Source: Liopterus haemorrhoidalis
Lineage: Eukaryota; Arthropoda; Insecta; Coleoptera; Dytiscidae
NCBI GenBank assembly: GCA_963971575.1
Contig: OZ020622.1
Coordinates: 17,796,879 to 17,860,878, forward strand
Direction: 5' to 3'
Length of the DNA: 64,000 bases
Shown here: piece after piece, positions 43,545 to 54,064 of the stretch
Position numbering within the stretch: the stretch's first letter is position 1
Layout of the letters: each line of letters begins with the position of its first letter
The notes under the pieces: model-generated
What the model was told of the DNA's origin: nothing
What the model saw: only the letters and a program-made list of their open reading frames with translations
Database searches by the model: none
Program-made: the position numbers and the translations under genes

Positions 43545-43620
43545 TATGTGGAAAAAGGTTAAGTTGGAAGATCAGCCTTGGCTGAAACTTCGCCTACAAT
43601 AAAGTTTATTATTATTATAT
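43545..43620 (+). repeat. retroelement 3' end with (ATT)n tail
   Basis: TCAGCCTTGGCTGAAACTTC then AATAAAGTTTATTATTATTA looks like the 3' end of a LINE or SINE. It directly follows mariner copy B. No longer match was found in the window. Confidence 0.4.
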
Positions 43621-43914
43621 TTCTCAATTATTTTTATTGTACTGGTGGACAAATACAAGTACAGTCTTATAATTAAGTACTTTTAAAATGGAAGTAATTG
43701 TACTTGTACCCACTTAATTACATTTTTTAGTACTTATACATAAGTACATTTTATTGTATTTGTGCACAGCTCTGCCTGTTTCCAGGTTTCAGAACCATAT
43801 TTCCAATAAGTGTAAATTTAGGAATAATATGGTCAGTATTACGTCCATCTTTTAGCATACAAAGGCACCTACAGTTTATAGCTGGTTGCGAACGGATAAA
43901 CAGAACTTAATTTG

Positions 43915-44040
43915 TTTAAATATTTTTACACAAATTATTTGACATAGGCAGGAGTTGAACTCACGTCCAAGCTCTTGCTTATCGGACAAACAGCCAGTAC
44001 AAACGATTTAACGCTTGCGGTCACAGGCTTACTAAGACCC
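43915..44040 (-). mobile_element. possible tRNA-derived SINE
   Basis: Read on the minus strand, TGTTTGTCCGATAAGCAAGAGC is followed by GTGAGTTCAACTCCTGCC, resembling a D-arm and a B box (GTTCAANTCC). There is no clear tail or duplication, so the call is weak. Confidence 0.35.
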
Positions 44041-44057
44041 TAAAATTCACTAAAACG

Positions 44058-44328
44058 TAGGGTGACCATTTTCTTAAGAAGACAATGCGGGAGGGAGCAA
44101 AAAAAGGTCCTCATCTCCCAAATCCAAGTGAAGAGCAAAAAAAAAGGTCCTCACCTCCCAAATCCAAGTGAAGAGCAAAAAAAGGTCCTCATCTCCCACA
44201 TCCAAGTGAAGAGCAAAAAAAAAAAAAAAACAAAGGTCCTCATTTCCTCAAATACAAGTTCCAAATGCGGGACAATGCGGGACAAAATGTTAAACGTAAT
44301 TTTGTTAAACGGACGAATGGTCACCTTA
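44058..44328. mobile_element. 271-bp hAT MITE with tandem minisatellite
   Basis: Ends TAGGGTGACCATTT and AATGGTCACCTTA with a perfect 8-bp duplication CTAAAACG on both sides. The body has four tandem units of AAAGGTCCTCATCTCCCAAA and TCCAAGTGAAGAGC, the inverse form of the AAGTGAGGACC minisatellite found in other MITEs. Confidence 0.9.
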
Positions 44329-44794
44329 CTAAAACGTCTCAAGTGTGACGTCATTTCATAGTTATCATGAACAGACTTTACTTGAAACTTACATGTCATT
44401 TTAATAGCTCCAGATTGATGATATTTTAATAAACTATGATAAACACGAAATATATTTTTCACAGCAACTTAACAAACAATTCTCGATCATAAAGTTCGAT
44501 TGTTACGCACTGTTACGCTGGAACTGCCCACCACGACGGTTGGAAGTAACGACTGGCAGTCTCTAACTGTATTTGAATCGAGAACTATATCGTTACAATT
44601 GCTCAGCAATCGACGGCTGTGACGTCATGATGGTCCGATAACGACTGGCGCGTCTCAACCAGAGACGGCGCTAGCTCTTTTGGCGCCCTGGGCAAGACCA
44701 ACCAAACTGCGCCATTATATTAGAACATGCAGTGGTCTACCGAAGAGGGAGGTTAGGTGCTCTCAACCTTCAAACATATTCTTTTGATTTAGAT

Positions 44795-45559
44795 CAGTGA
44801 TTCTCAAAGTAGGCGATACCGCCCCCTAGGGAGCGCTGGAACGATCCAGAGGGGGCGATAGTAGCCTCGGGTGCATTTGGGGGGCATTGAAAATGATGAA
44901 GACTTGCTTACCTATTGTCAGCACTTGGATGCTCTCCATTCTGACTTCAACCGATTTGAAGATATTTTTAAAACGAACATACCCGATTGGGTTTTGGATC
45001 CTTTTTCAAGTACAAACACTCCAAAATTACAAGAAGAATTGATGGAAGTGAAACAAATTACGAATTGAAATTTAAATTCAAAGACGGCTACCAACAGTTC
45101 TGGCTGCAAAAGCAGATTCCTACAGCTTATCCTGGGTTATAGGCTATAATACAAACGTTGTTAATTGCATTTTCTTCATCATATTTAGTGGAACGTGGGT
45201 TCAGTGCGGTCACAAATATATTACCAAAAAAAAAAAAAGGAACCGACTGCACATAGCTAATCGCGGTGATTTAAGAATACTGCTGACAAAAATAGAGCCG
45301 AGGATTGATACATTGATAAGCAACACACCAGGTTCATCCTTCTCATTAGATGAGAATATGATTTTAATAAATAATTTTTAATTTCAATATTAAACTGTCT
45401 TTTTTACATCTTTCTTTACTATATTTTAGAACGTAGGTAGAAATATAGATACATATATCTTTCTGTCTGTTCGTTTAAAGAATGTAGATTTCCAGGGGGC
45501 GCTGAGCTAATTTTTTTCTGAAAGGGGGGCGGTACGCCAATTAAGTTTGAGAACCACTG
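44795..45559 (+). mobile_element. hAT transposon, deleted, with HATC remnant
   Basis: Ends CAGTGATTCTCAAAGTAGGC and GAGAACCACTG, with GATACCGCCCCC inside the left end inverted as GGGGGGCGGTACGCC inside the right. The left flank is ATTTAGAT. Its right flank is only AT before the next hAT element. The coding remnant is described separately. Confidence 0.75.
44871..45380 (+). pseudogene. hAT transposase C-terminal remnant (SCAND3-like)
   Basis: The first part (44871-45068) reads QHLDALHSDFNRFEDIFK then NIPDWVLDPF and LQEELMEVKQ. In another frame LLIAFSSSYLVERGFSAVTN is followed, after an A-run insertion, by RNRLHIANRGDLRILLTKIE. This is the hAT dimerisation domain of the SCAND3/ZBED5-like group. 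The catalytic part is missing. Confidence 0.7.
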
Positions 45560-45561
45560 AT

Positions 45562-45855
45562 CAATGTTTCCCAAAGGTGTGCCGTCGCACAGTAGTGTGC
45601 CGCTAAATTTTTAAAAAAACTAGCGTCGTTTTTATTTTAACATCATTGTCCGAATATATGTACAATTCCATTCATAAGAATAAAGTACACGAAAGATACA
45701 GGACGAATTGAAATTGACATATCCTGAATACAGGGGCGCCAACACTATTTGAATAAAGACCAATTAGACTTCTTCTGTGACTAAGTTTAGGTGTGCCGCA
45801 AAATATTTCTTCTTTGAAAAATGTGCCACAAGTGTAAAAAGATTGAGAAACACTG
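45562..45855. mobile_element. 294-bp hAT MITE
   Basis: Starts CAATGTTTCCCAAAGGTGTG and ends AAGATTGAGAAACACTG. The right flank ATTTAGAT equals the left flank of the neighbouring hAT at 44795, so the two together behave like one insertion with an 8-bp duplication. Confidence 0.7.
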
Positions 45856-46261
45856 ATTTAGATAATTGCAATTTCAATACTTTATCTTCAGAATACGACT
45901 TATGTATGTAGTACTTAATATAGTGGTACATCGAAATACAAACCTCTCGACATACGAACTTTTCGAGATACGAACCGGGATGCTTTTGTTTTTCAAATGA
46001 ACTAAAGTCAGTTTTACATTGTACTTTTTAAACTGTTTTGTCTAGTACTAGAAACAGGCTACTACTACAGGCGATTTATTGCCTGTAGTAGTAGTACAGG
46101 CAATAAATCGAATACTCCTAAACAACAAAACCAGACAAAATAATTTAATGGAAGTTGATTTGCATACTGATCACGTAAAACAAAAAAATTCATAAATATA
46201 ATGGTGCAATGGTATACAAAATACATATACATTTATCATCCGTTTGAAGGTAAAAGTCATT

Positions 46262-46393
46262 AATGGCGGGTTGCTAACGTAAGAGTTTTCTCTAACTCCA
46301 GTCAAAATCATTTGTTTTTGTATGTTACAACATACAACAACAAATGATTTTCACTCGAGTTAGGAATAATTCTTACTTTAGCAACCGGCCATA
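46262..46393. mobile_element. foldback MITE, copy 2
   Basis: Inverted orientation relative to 5979-6120 and about as long. GGCGGGTTGCTAACGTAAGA on the left faces TTCTTACTTTAGCAACCGGCC on the right, with a central GTATGTTACAACATAC. Confidence 0.8.
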
Positions 46394-46448
46394 AGAGAAA
46401 TATTTTACAAATTGAGATATTGGTCCCTAATACATTATATTAATAATA

Positions 46449-47677
46449 GAGGAGAAAGTCTTAATATGGGCCTTGCATTTAATATGGGCCCGCAAAGAAA
46501 ATCTACTAACATAGCTAACACCATCTTTCGGCAATAGCTTAAAATACACATACCTTTGTTCCACAATTTTACAAATTTAGTGCGGTTGAGTTCTTGTTCC
46601 GGTAGAAACGAATTACAGTAAATGTGTTTGCTTAATTTTGATTATTTATTATTATGGTAAGTTGTTGTTATAAGAATGGGCAAGATTTATATTCGATCCG
46701 CTTGTGATTTATGTTGGTAGTCATGTCTCTCACTTATGTCGACAAGTTCGGCCATTTCAAATATTCAGTTAATTTTTGACAGTTGGTTTGTTTGCACGTG
46801 TTTTGGCTCGTCTTCGATTTTTGCCTATACCAAAAAATGGATCAAAGAATCTGTATCAAATTTTGTGTGGAAAACAAAATTAAGTGCGCGGACGCATTCC
46901 GCATGTTGACTGTAGCATATGGTGAAGCTACCTTGGACCGAAGGAACGTTTATCGGTGGTACAAAATGTTCTCAGAGGGCCGAGAAGATGTGAACGACGA
47001 AGAGCCTGCCGGACGCCCAAACACAACAGACGAAAACATTGATGAAGTGAAGAAAATAGTATTGGCCAATCGTCGAATCACCGTTAGAGAAGTTGCTGAG
47101 GACCTAAACATATCGATTGGCTCGTGCCATTCGATTTTTACCAATGATTTGGGCATGAGACGGGTCGCCCCTGCCCACACATCGTTGCTTGTGCGCGAAT
47201 TTTTGGCCAAAAACAACACACTAATAATGCCGCAGCCACCGTATTCCCCAGATCTGGCCCCCTGTGACTTTTTCTTGTTCCCGAAACTGAAGAGGCCCAT
47301 GAAAGGACGACACTATGCTACGAGTGAGGAGATAAAGACGGCATCGAAGGAGGAGCTGAACAAGATCACAAAAAATGATTTTTCAAGTGCTTCGAGGATT
47401 GGAAAAAACGTTGGCACAAGTGTATAATATCTGGTGAGGATTACTTTGAAGGGGACAAAATAGATATTCATGAATAAATAAATAATTTTTGAAAAAACAC
47501 AAAATTCGCGATACTTTTTGAACAGACCTCGTATGTAAGTCTTTGGGCTAGATGAATGCCAAATCTAAGATAATTTCTTCAAAAACTTATCAAGAAATTA
47601 TGGAAATTATGGAGAACTTTCTTCTAGAAATTATGGAGAAAAAACAAAAGAAGGGCCAATATTAGGACCTTCTCCTC
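46449..47677. mobile_element. TA-flanked element, repeat family D, copy 2
   Basis: Ends GAGGAGAAAGTCTTAATATG and the inverse of GAGGAGAAGGTCCTAATATT, flanked by TA on both sides. The left 270 bp match copy 1 at 38893-40090. A mariner lies in the middle (46783-47531). Confidence 0.72.
46783..47531 (+). pseudogene. mariner with in-frame internal deletion (214-residue frame)
   Basis: One open frame (46783-47427) carries MDQRICIKFCVENKIKCADA, HTH parts NVYRWYKMFSEGREDVNDEE, ENIDEVKKIVLANRR, then HSIFTNDLGMRRVA. It then passes directly into PAHTSLLVREFLAKNNTLIM and PYSPDLAPCDFFLFPKLKRP. About 120 residues, with the first two catalytic Asp, are missing without loss of frame. After about 47385 the C-terminus is shifted (CFEDWKKRWHKCIISG). 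The right terminal repeat is CGAGGTCTGTTCAAAAAGTA inverted; the left one was not found. Confidence 0.8.
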
Positions 47678-48149
47678 TATATATAATGTATTTAGGGACC
47701 AAGAATTCATTTTGAAAAAGATTGTCACTTAACCTACAACCGGACGATATATAGTGTAAAAATGCTCCTTCTCACTCCTCCATTTGTTTGCATTTTCTTC
47801 ATTTAGTGGAGAATTTGGTTTTTTTTTATTTTTGAATCTGGGGATGGATCTTATGGAATATTAATCAATATTCCATAAGATATAATGGATGTGTTTCGGG
47901 ATACACACTTTTCAAGATACGAACCGCGGTCAAGAAAGAATTAAGTTCGTAAGTCGAGGTACAACTGTATAACTAAATGTGCACCAAAATAAGTTGTGGA
48001 ATGTTTGTAGTGTAGTAGAAATATTGATATAGAAATAAAAAATTATATATTTGTACTAAATAAAAATAGCAAAACTTTATAAAAACTTAGAATATGTATA
48101 TTTAAGCGTTTGTTTTAGCGCCCCTAAGAGCTGGCGCTCTGGGCTTATA

Positions 48150-49195
48150 CTTTTCGCGAAACTCCCCTTCACCTGTTAAAAGTGTTTGGATTGGTACCGA
48201 GAGAACGGCGAATGGATTTACAGTGCGGTGTCATGTTTAGAAGAATTTCGGCTACAATTTCCAGATATTGCTTACCTTGAAGGATATTTTTACAGCGCAC
48301 TAAGAAGAAGTGTTGATTTATTCCGCGATACAAGAAGCATTACTCTTAGAGATAAAACTGGAAGGCCAAGAGTTCGTTCTCCAAATACAGTTGATGATGT
48401 TCGTCAACGTATGAACGAGCAACCCACTACATCACTACGTACACTTTCGCAAGAGATGCTTTATCATTAGGAACTTTCCATACTATCGTCAAAAAAGATT
48501 TAAACTATTCCCATACAAAATTCTTTACATGAGTTGCTGGCAGCACATCACAACAGGCGAATTGTGTATTGTCATTGGTTCCCACAAAATTTAATTAACA
48601 ATGATGATTTGATAAATTTAACGCTTTTCTGACCAGGTTCACCCTTTCGGGGTATAAAAATTCACAAAATATGAGGTTATGGAGTGTTCAAAATTCTCAT
48701 ACTTTTCGCGAAACTCCCCTTCACCCGTAAGGTGTTGGGATTGCTGTGTCTCGAAGACATATTATCGGACCCATATTTTTCCACGAAACTGTTTCTGCTC
48801 AGAGATACTGGAATATTGTACGTGAATTTATTAATCAGCTTCATAAGGATGAGCTCCAGCAAGACAACTTCCAAAGGGTTGGCGCGACTGCCCACACCAC
48901 TCAAGACACCATCAATTACCTTTTGACGATCGAATAATTAGTTTACGTTCAAATCCAAAATTTCCACCTAGATCACCAGACTTAACTATTTTAGATTAAT
49001 TTATATTCGATTATCTGAAAAAGAATGTATACAAGACCCCTATTAACAATATCGAGGAACTGCAAAACAGAATTGCCGAATAGTGTGCCAATAAAACTCC
49101 TAAAATTCTTATAAATGCTTTTAATAATTTGAAAAGACGACTAAATTTGTGTCTGCAGGAAAACGGTGGTCATTTTGAACACCTTCTTTAGTTTT
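48150..49195 (+). pseudogene. Tc1/mariner (DD41D-like) transposase remnant
   Basis: Fragments in several frames read GRPRVRSPNTVDDVRQRMNE, PTTSLRTLSQEM, GLLCLEDILSDPYFSTK-type shadow frames, and VSRRHIIGPIFFHETVSAQ, YWNIVREFINQLHKDELQQD, FPPRSPDLTILD and LNLCLQENGGHFEHLL. The order matches a transposase of the same broad group as 23485-24577. A segment (ACTTTTCGCGAAACTCCCCT) is repeated at 48148 and 48698, so part of the gene was duplicated. It is heavily decayed. Confidence 0.65.
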
Positions 49196-50198
49196 TTGTT
49201 TATTTTTCTGTACCTGTGAAATCAAAAAATTATAATTTCCAATTTAAATAATTACAAAGACTGTGCCTAAACGTTATTCAATTGTTATATTAAAGTTTGC
49301 AGTAGACATTATTCTATTTTTCCATAGCCAACCCTTATGTAATTTATTTTTGAACTCATGGTATTTGTTTTTAGATTTTAAAAAAGCTAAAAATAAATGT
49401 TCTAAAAACTCGTATATTTTGGGTTTTGAAATAGTATAAATAATCTTTTAATTAAATTTTTAATCAGAGGAATATATCAAATTAAGATTCGAAAATTATT
49501 TTAATTTTAAAGAGGAAATAAAGTAACACTGAATGAATAAAAAACGTATGCAAAAACTTTGGTATTTGAAATGGATATTTTGCGTGCAAACGTAAGTATA
49601 ATTCTAGTAACGTGTAAGATGATAATGTAGGAAGATAATAAATGAAATATGAACGCAAAACATTTAAAAATAGAATAATAAAAATAATATAATACACAGT
49701 ACTTAGAATTGTTTATATTTTTTGTTAATTTAAAAATAACATTAATTTTACAATTTCAAATAAAAGTTACGAAAAATAATATCAGATTGCACAATTGTTC
49801 ACACTAATTTAGTAGAGTTAAGTAAGAGAGAGGAGACACTCTAGAGACAGTTTTTAGATTTTACAGTTTTTAAAGACTTTAAGAACAAAAAAGGATAATA
49901 GGTACTAAATCAGATTAGCTAGAAGTTATTAACGGTAGATTGTAAAACCAGACATGCCATAAATAATCATAGCAACCAGCTGGTGAACATAGAAGTTTTC
50001 AGGCTTGATCCGATCGCGAGTTTTGGAAAAAACTATGTGGAAGGCCCCTCAATGGAATTACCATGAAGTATACAAGTCATGGTAATTCCAGTATGAAATA
50101 TTTACAAACCAATTTGCCAACCGTGACTCATCTCAATCATATTAAAAAGGGCCACCGGATATCGTACACATATTACGTATATAGATTACGTATTCTTT
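49196..50198. other. AT-rich stretch, one dispersed repeat
   Basis: Near 49950-50090 lies the repeat shared with 21535-21680. Otherwise no gene or paired terminal repeat is supported. Confidence 0.45.
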
Positions 50199-50239
50199 GG
50201 TGGCCGTCAGTTCTGTGGTAAACACAGCTAATTTTTTAA
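50199..50239 (+). repeat. solo family B 3' end
   Basis: TGGCCGTCAGTTCTGTGGTA then AACACAGCTAATTTTTTAAA resembles the hairpin-bearing 3' end of family B at 35247-35290 (CTGTGGTGGCCACAGCTG). Confidence 0.5.
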
Positions 50240-50499
50240 ACTGGAAAATGAAAAGTTATCAAAACAAGTCTTAAGATGCGTACTGGCTTGAGCATTTGTA
50301 CGCGGACGCAATATGTGCGCGCACGGATTTTCGTGCGGGTAAAAAAAAAATTGTGCACCCAACTTTTTTGTTCGTGCGCGTAAAATCGCGCTCCACGTAT
50401 TTCAGTTATAACCACGCACATATTTATAAGTAAGTAGTGGCAACGATGGCGGAAAGTAATGTTGTTGCCTTAACAAGTGCAGCGTACATAGTAATACTT

Positions 50500-50830
50500 A
50501 GTAAAAAAAGATAAAACAAAAGAAACGGTGGTGGATGACACAACTATATAGAAGCAGGGACATATACAATGGTTCAAGTTTGCTAGCAGAACTGCAAATG
50601 TAAGAAGTTAGTGGACAATTTCAAAATTTTGTTCGAATGCCAGCGGCAGATTTTGAACTACTCGATAATAAAGTTGGTCACAAAATTGGGAAGAAAAATA
50701 CAAGATTTATAAAGGCTGTTCCCGTGAAAGAACGATTAGCCATAAACCTATGTTTTTTAGCAACTGTGGATTCGTTTTCCAGCATGCAATACCTTTTAAT
50801 CCATTCTATGTTGAAAGTTTACTGGTGTTT
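50500..50830 (+). pseudogene. HARBI1-like nuclease N-terminal fragment
   Basis: The reading, with frameshifts, gives RSRDIYNGSSLLAEL, EVSGQFQNFVRMPAADFELL then KNTRFIKAVPVKERLAINLC and FLATVDSFSSMQYL. This is the N-terminal part of insect Harbinger-derived DDE nucleases. The DDE core is absent. Confidence 0.75.
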
Positions 50831-51300
50831 ATTTAAATTTACGGGCACAATTATATGACTGTATAAACCGGTACACACTGAGCGCACAAGTTCTTTGATT
50901 TTGTCGGTGGGACCAGTGTTGCCAGATATCGAAGAAGAAAAAATCGTACAAACACTTCAAAATGATCGTACAAATCGTTTTTTTTTTTATGAGCATATAG
51001 AAAAATTGCTGAGTAATAAATTAATGAAAATTATTAAGTATAAATTTTTATATTGCACAATCATATGTAATCGAAAAAGATGAAATATGTATAATTTTTC
51101 CTCGAACTGTTTGAATTGAACCAAATAAACTTTTACATCTGCCTTATTAGAGCCGTTAAATATTTATAATTATTAACTGGTCTGTAGCATGTTCCTCATT
51201 ATCAAACATATTGTAATTATCACTGTGGGTGTCCATTATGCATGGCTCAACAAAACAAATCTCAGTCGTAAAAAGGGTATTTATCAACATATTTTTACTA

Positions 51301-51737
51301 TAGTAAAGGAGAATTTACTTGACAGATTGATCGATTGAGAACCGATAAAGAAATATATATCTATTTCACACAGTTTTATGTAAGTTGTCAAAAACGTATT
51401 TCGGCTTCTTACTGTAACGTACGTTCATAGTTTTTATCTTTTTTATATTATAATATGGTAACTTCAACGTATGTCATTTTATATACACGCGCGCGCATTC
51501 AACTCAAGGCGGTCGCTAATTGTGTAGGGGAAGGGGTTTCACGTGTTGATGCATTCTTGTTTTTGAAAACAAGCGTGTTAAGTGAAACAAATTGTATCTC
51601 TTTCTCTATTTCTAGCTCTGTCTGTGAACAAATGATATGTCTCTATTCAAAAATGGAAATTTTATTGCTATAGTCTTCTCCCATTGAACCATATGCTTTA
51701 ATTAACCGTCATCTGTCATCTAAATTCTCCTTTACTA
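51301..51737. mobile_element. TA-flanked element with AGTAAAGGAGAATTTA ends
   Basis: TAGTAAAGGAGAATTTACTT on the left, inverse TAAATTCTCCTTTACTA on the right, and TA on both sides. The 437-bp interior is non-coding; the small open frame at 51455 has no recognised motifs. Confidence 0.78.
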
Positions 51738-51967
51738 TATATTCCCATTCAACACAAACACGAAGAGACCGGACCGATTTGAGTTTGTAGTACAGTACAC
51801 TAACCAAGGAGGAGTGAGCTTTGTATATTTGATTATTCGAATATGTCCGAGCATTACCGATCATAGCGAGACCAACCGATTTTTTTAAAGAGCGCGTTGA
51901 TTTGAAACCCGAGGGCTAAAATATTCAATATATCGCATTATATAATATAAATATTTAACTTACTAAA

Positions 51968-51968
51968 A

Positions 51969-52014
<46 letters not shown>
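51968..52014. repeat. (AT)n microsatellite
   Basis: An uninterrupted alternating AT run of more than 40 bp. Confidence 0.95.
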
Positions 52015-52016
<2 letters not shown>

Positions 52017-52209
52017 CAATAAAATCATACATCGTACACAATCAAAAATAATCGTAGAAGTACGATTTTAATCGTACATCTAGCAACACTGGGTGAGACC
52101 GACAAGCTACGGATAACATTCGTGCGCGTAAAATTGTACCTCGTACTCAGCTGAGCAATTTTACGCGCACAGCGTTCGTGCGCACAAATGTTCTAGTTAG
52201 TACGAGCCT

Positions 52210-52882
52210 TTAACATGGGCACCAAAAGGAAGAAAGAAATAGGGTAAAAATAGAAGATGAATAGAAGAAATCTAAAATAAGATGAGCAATATAGTAAGAT
52301 TATAACTTAAGTTATTTATATCTGTAATTAAAATGTTAATTATCTAAGCGAGATGATCTATGGAGTTAAGTTAATAAACATAACAGTGTTTAATAGAGTT
52401 TGCATATGTGCTGGCAGGCATAAATATAACTAACTGTCTGAGTCTGCACAGTTTCTTGACTTCGCCACTTTAAACCGCTTACAACTGACCGCCTAAGTAT
52501 TCCAGTTAATAATCTACTAACAGATTCACTTAATTAATTATGTTAAACAATTTACAGTTCCTGCAAGTAATTTTATAGCAGTTTTTGCAAATTGCCAAGC
52601 GATAACTATATGTGATAGTTTTATTATCTAAGAAAAACTATTAAAGTGACAAAAACAACGTTTAACGTGTATTAAGTCATAGTACTCGCAATAAGACTGA
52701 TAAAGAAAATTTTTGAAGGAAGTTGATAACTAGTAAACCGACAAAATAAGCCTTTTTAAGAAATATAAAAAACATTCATATCTAGCGGCAAATAAAGGTG
52801 ATCCAATTTGGACTCAAGGATTTGTTTTTTGAATAAAACACAACATATTGGAAAAATCCGAATTTTATTATTATAGCGTAAG
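52210..52882. other. AT-rich stretch with nothing recognised
   Basis: No coding sequence or paired ends could be supported. Confidence 0.45.
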
Positions 52883-53755
52883 CAGCGTGTCTCAACCGGG
52901 GGGCCGTGAAGGCTTCGTTGGGGGCCGCGAAGTGAAATATCGACACATGAAAATATAATAAAAATGCAGTCAATCTTGCAAGATATAAATTTTATTCATA
53001 TTTATAAATACGAGTATCTTATATTTATATTCATAAAAATATACCTTTCATAACAAATAAAATAAATATTCTATTTATTTTTATACATAATATACTTATC
53101 TTGACAACTAATTTAAACTACAGGCTACATCAAACGTTTAAGTTGTCACTAGCAGAGCCGTAGTAACGTCCTGGCATCGGGGCAAGTGCCAGGGGCGCGA
53201 GGCCTAAAGAGGGGCGCCATGGGCGTTTGCTTTTATTGGTTTTTGATCATCATTTGTAGTGCAAAAGACTTTTTTTAGGTCATTACTTGTATTTTGGAAG
53301 TGAGGACTTTTTTTTAGCTTGTATTTTCACTTGTCTATTAAAATTTAATGCGCTTTTTTAAGTTAATTTAATTTATTTGCCAAGGGCGCCAAAAATATTG
53401 CTACGGCTCTGGTCACTAGCTAACTTTATAATGAGTAAATGGGCTTTTAGTAAACAAAATGATCAAAAGCTTCATTCAATCGATAAAAAATACTAGATTT
53501 GAAAATCTAGTTCCGCTTTAACCAAAGAAACAGCCTATAAGTAGACTATATCAAGGTCAAATCAATTGTATGTGTCGGTTGATAGGTTTCTCTGACAACG
53601 GTTTAGTTTAAATTTTAGTTTAAAATTTTGCTCACACGTCGCCTTTTCGAAAAAACTCTGATCTCATTATCTTGATACACCATAATATAGGGGGGCCGCA
53701 GTAAGTATTTACATAATTTCGGGGGTCCCAGGCCAGAAAAGGTTGAGAAACACTG
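52883..53755. mobile_element. hAT MITE with CTCAACC ends, contains another MITE
   Basis: Ends CAGCGTGTCTCAACCGGGGG and GGTTGAGAAACACTG. The flanks AGCGTAAG and GCGTAAAG are similar but offset, so the duplication is degraded. The MITE 53153-53411 is nested inside. Confidence 0.75.
53153..53411. mobile_element. 259-bp hAT MITE with minisatellite units
   Basis: Ends CAGAGCCGTAGTAACG and ATTGCTACGGCTCTG with a perfect 8-bp duplication GTCACTAG on both sides. Units resembling GGTCATTACTTGTATTTTGG and AAGTGAGGACTTTTTTTT lie at 53245-53330. Confidence 0.92.
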
Positions 53756-53777
53756 GCGTAAAGTACAGTCTTGGCAA

Positions 53778-54040
53778 TTATTTATGAAATATGATATCGG
53801 GTAAATGCGATCCACGACTCCGCTGACATGATACCATTCTTTTAGCGAAGTTTTCCGTAATCGTTTCCAATAAATGCGGCTCGATTTCAGCAATTGCACG
53901 TCTGATGTTCTCTTTTAGTTCTGGAATCGTAGCAAGCTTGTTGACATAGACCCTTTCCTTCAAATAGCCCCAGAGAAAAAAGTCTAATGGGGTTAGATCG
54001 CAAGACCTCGCTGGTCAATTGATGTGGCCCCTCTGAGACA
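53778..54040 (-). pseudogene. DD41D-like transposase C-terminal fragment
   Basis: Minus strand: a region corresponding to PPRSPDLTP but reading ARSCDLTPLDFFLWGYLKER, then VYVNKLATIPELKENIRRAI and SRGSHLPDIIFHK. It is clearly similar to the end of 23485-24577 (DFFLWGYLKSKVYANK). The 5' part is missing and the break point joins family B at about 54065. Confidence 0.82.
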
Positions 54041-54064
54041 ACATGACTAGGAAATTTGCTTGGA

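Larger units (their letters stand above)
45921..47967. mobile_element. pogo/Tigger-like element, nested
   Basis: Ends TAGTGGTACATCGAAATAC and AAGTCGAGGTACAACTG, with TACGAAC words repeated just inside both and TA on each side, as in Tigger elements. The 3' part (TTTTTGAATCTGGGGA) recurs at 54430. No clear transposase motif was seen. It contains a foldback element and repeat family D. Confidence 0.7.
44660..48150. mobile_element. hAT-like element G, copy 1, heavily nested
   Basis: The left end CAGAGACGGCGCTAGCTC matches the right end of 54565-56020, and the right part near 48065-48145 (AACTTAGAATATGTATATTT, GCGCCCCTAAGAGC) matches its left part inverted. Copy 1 is truncated at about 48150, where a Tc1/mariner remnant begins. 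Inside are a hAT pair (44795-45855) and a Tigger element (45921-47967). Confidence 0.7.
50914..52091. mobile_element. 1178-bp hAT MITE, nested
   Basis: Ends CAGTGTTGCCAGATAT and ATCTAGCAACACTG, with ATCGTACAAA words inside each end, and flanks GGTGGGAC and GGTGAGAC (7 of 8). It is non-coding. It contains the element at 51301-51737 and an AT microsatellite (51968-52014). Confidence 0.85.
50274..52209 (+). mobile_element. PIF/Harbinger element with two nested insertions
   Basis: Left end AGATGCGTACTGGCTTGAGC and right end, inverted, AGGCTCGTACTAACTAGAAC, then ACATTTGTGCGCACGAACGC against CATTTGTACGCGGACGCAAT. TTA lies on both sides (50271-50273 and 52210-52212), the expected Harbinger target. 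A hAT element occupies 50914-52091. Confidence 0.8.

Noticed and set aside
44090..44262. Regularly spaced units considered as a CRISPR-like array
   Set aside because: These are tandem minisatellite units with no unique spacers, within a MITE that has a hAT target duplication.
51968..52014. AT microsatellite as a possible origin or regulatory site
   Set aside because: A simple dinucleotide run inside a nested hAT MITE. Nothing supports a function.
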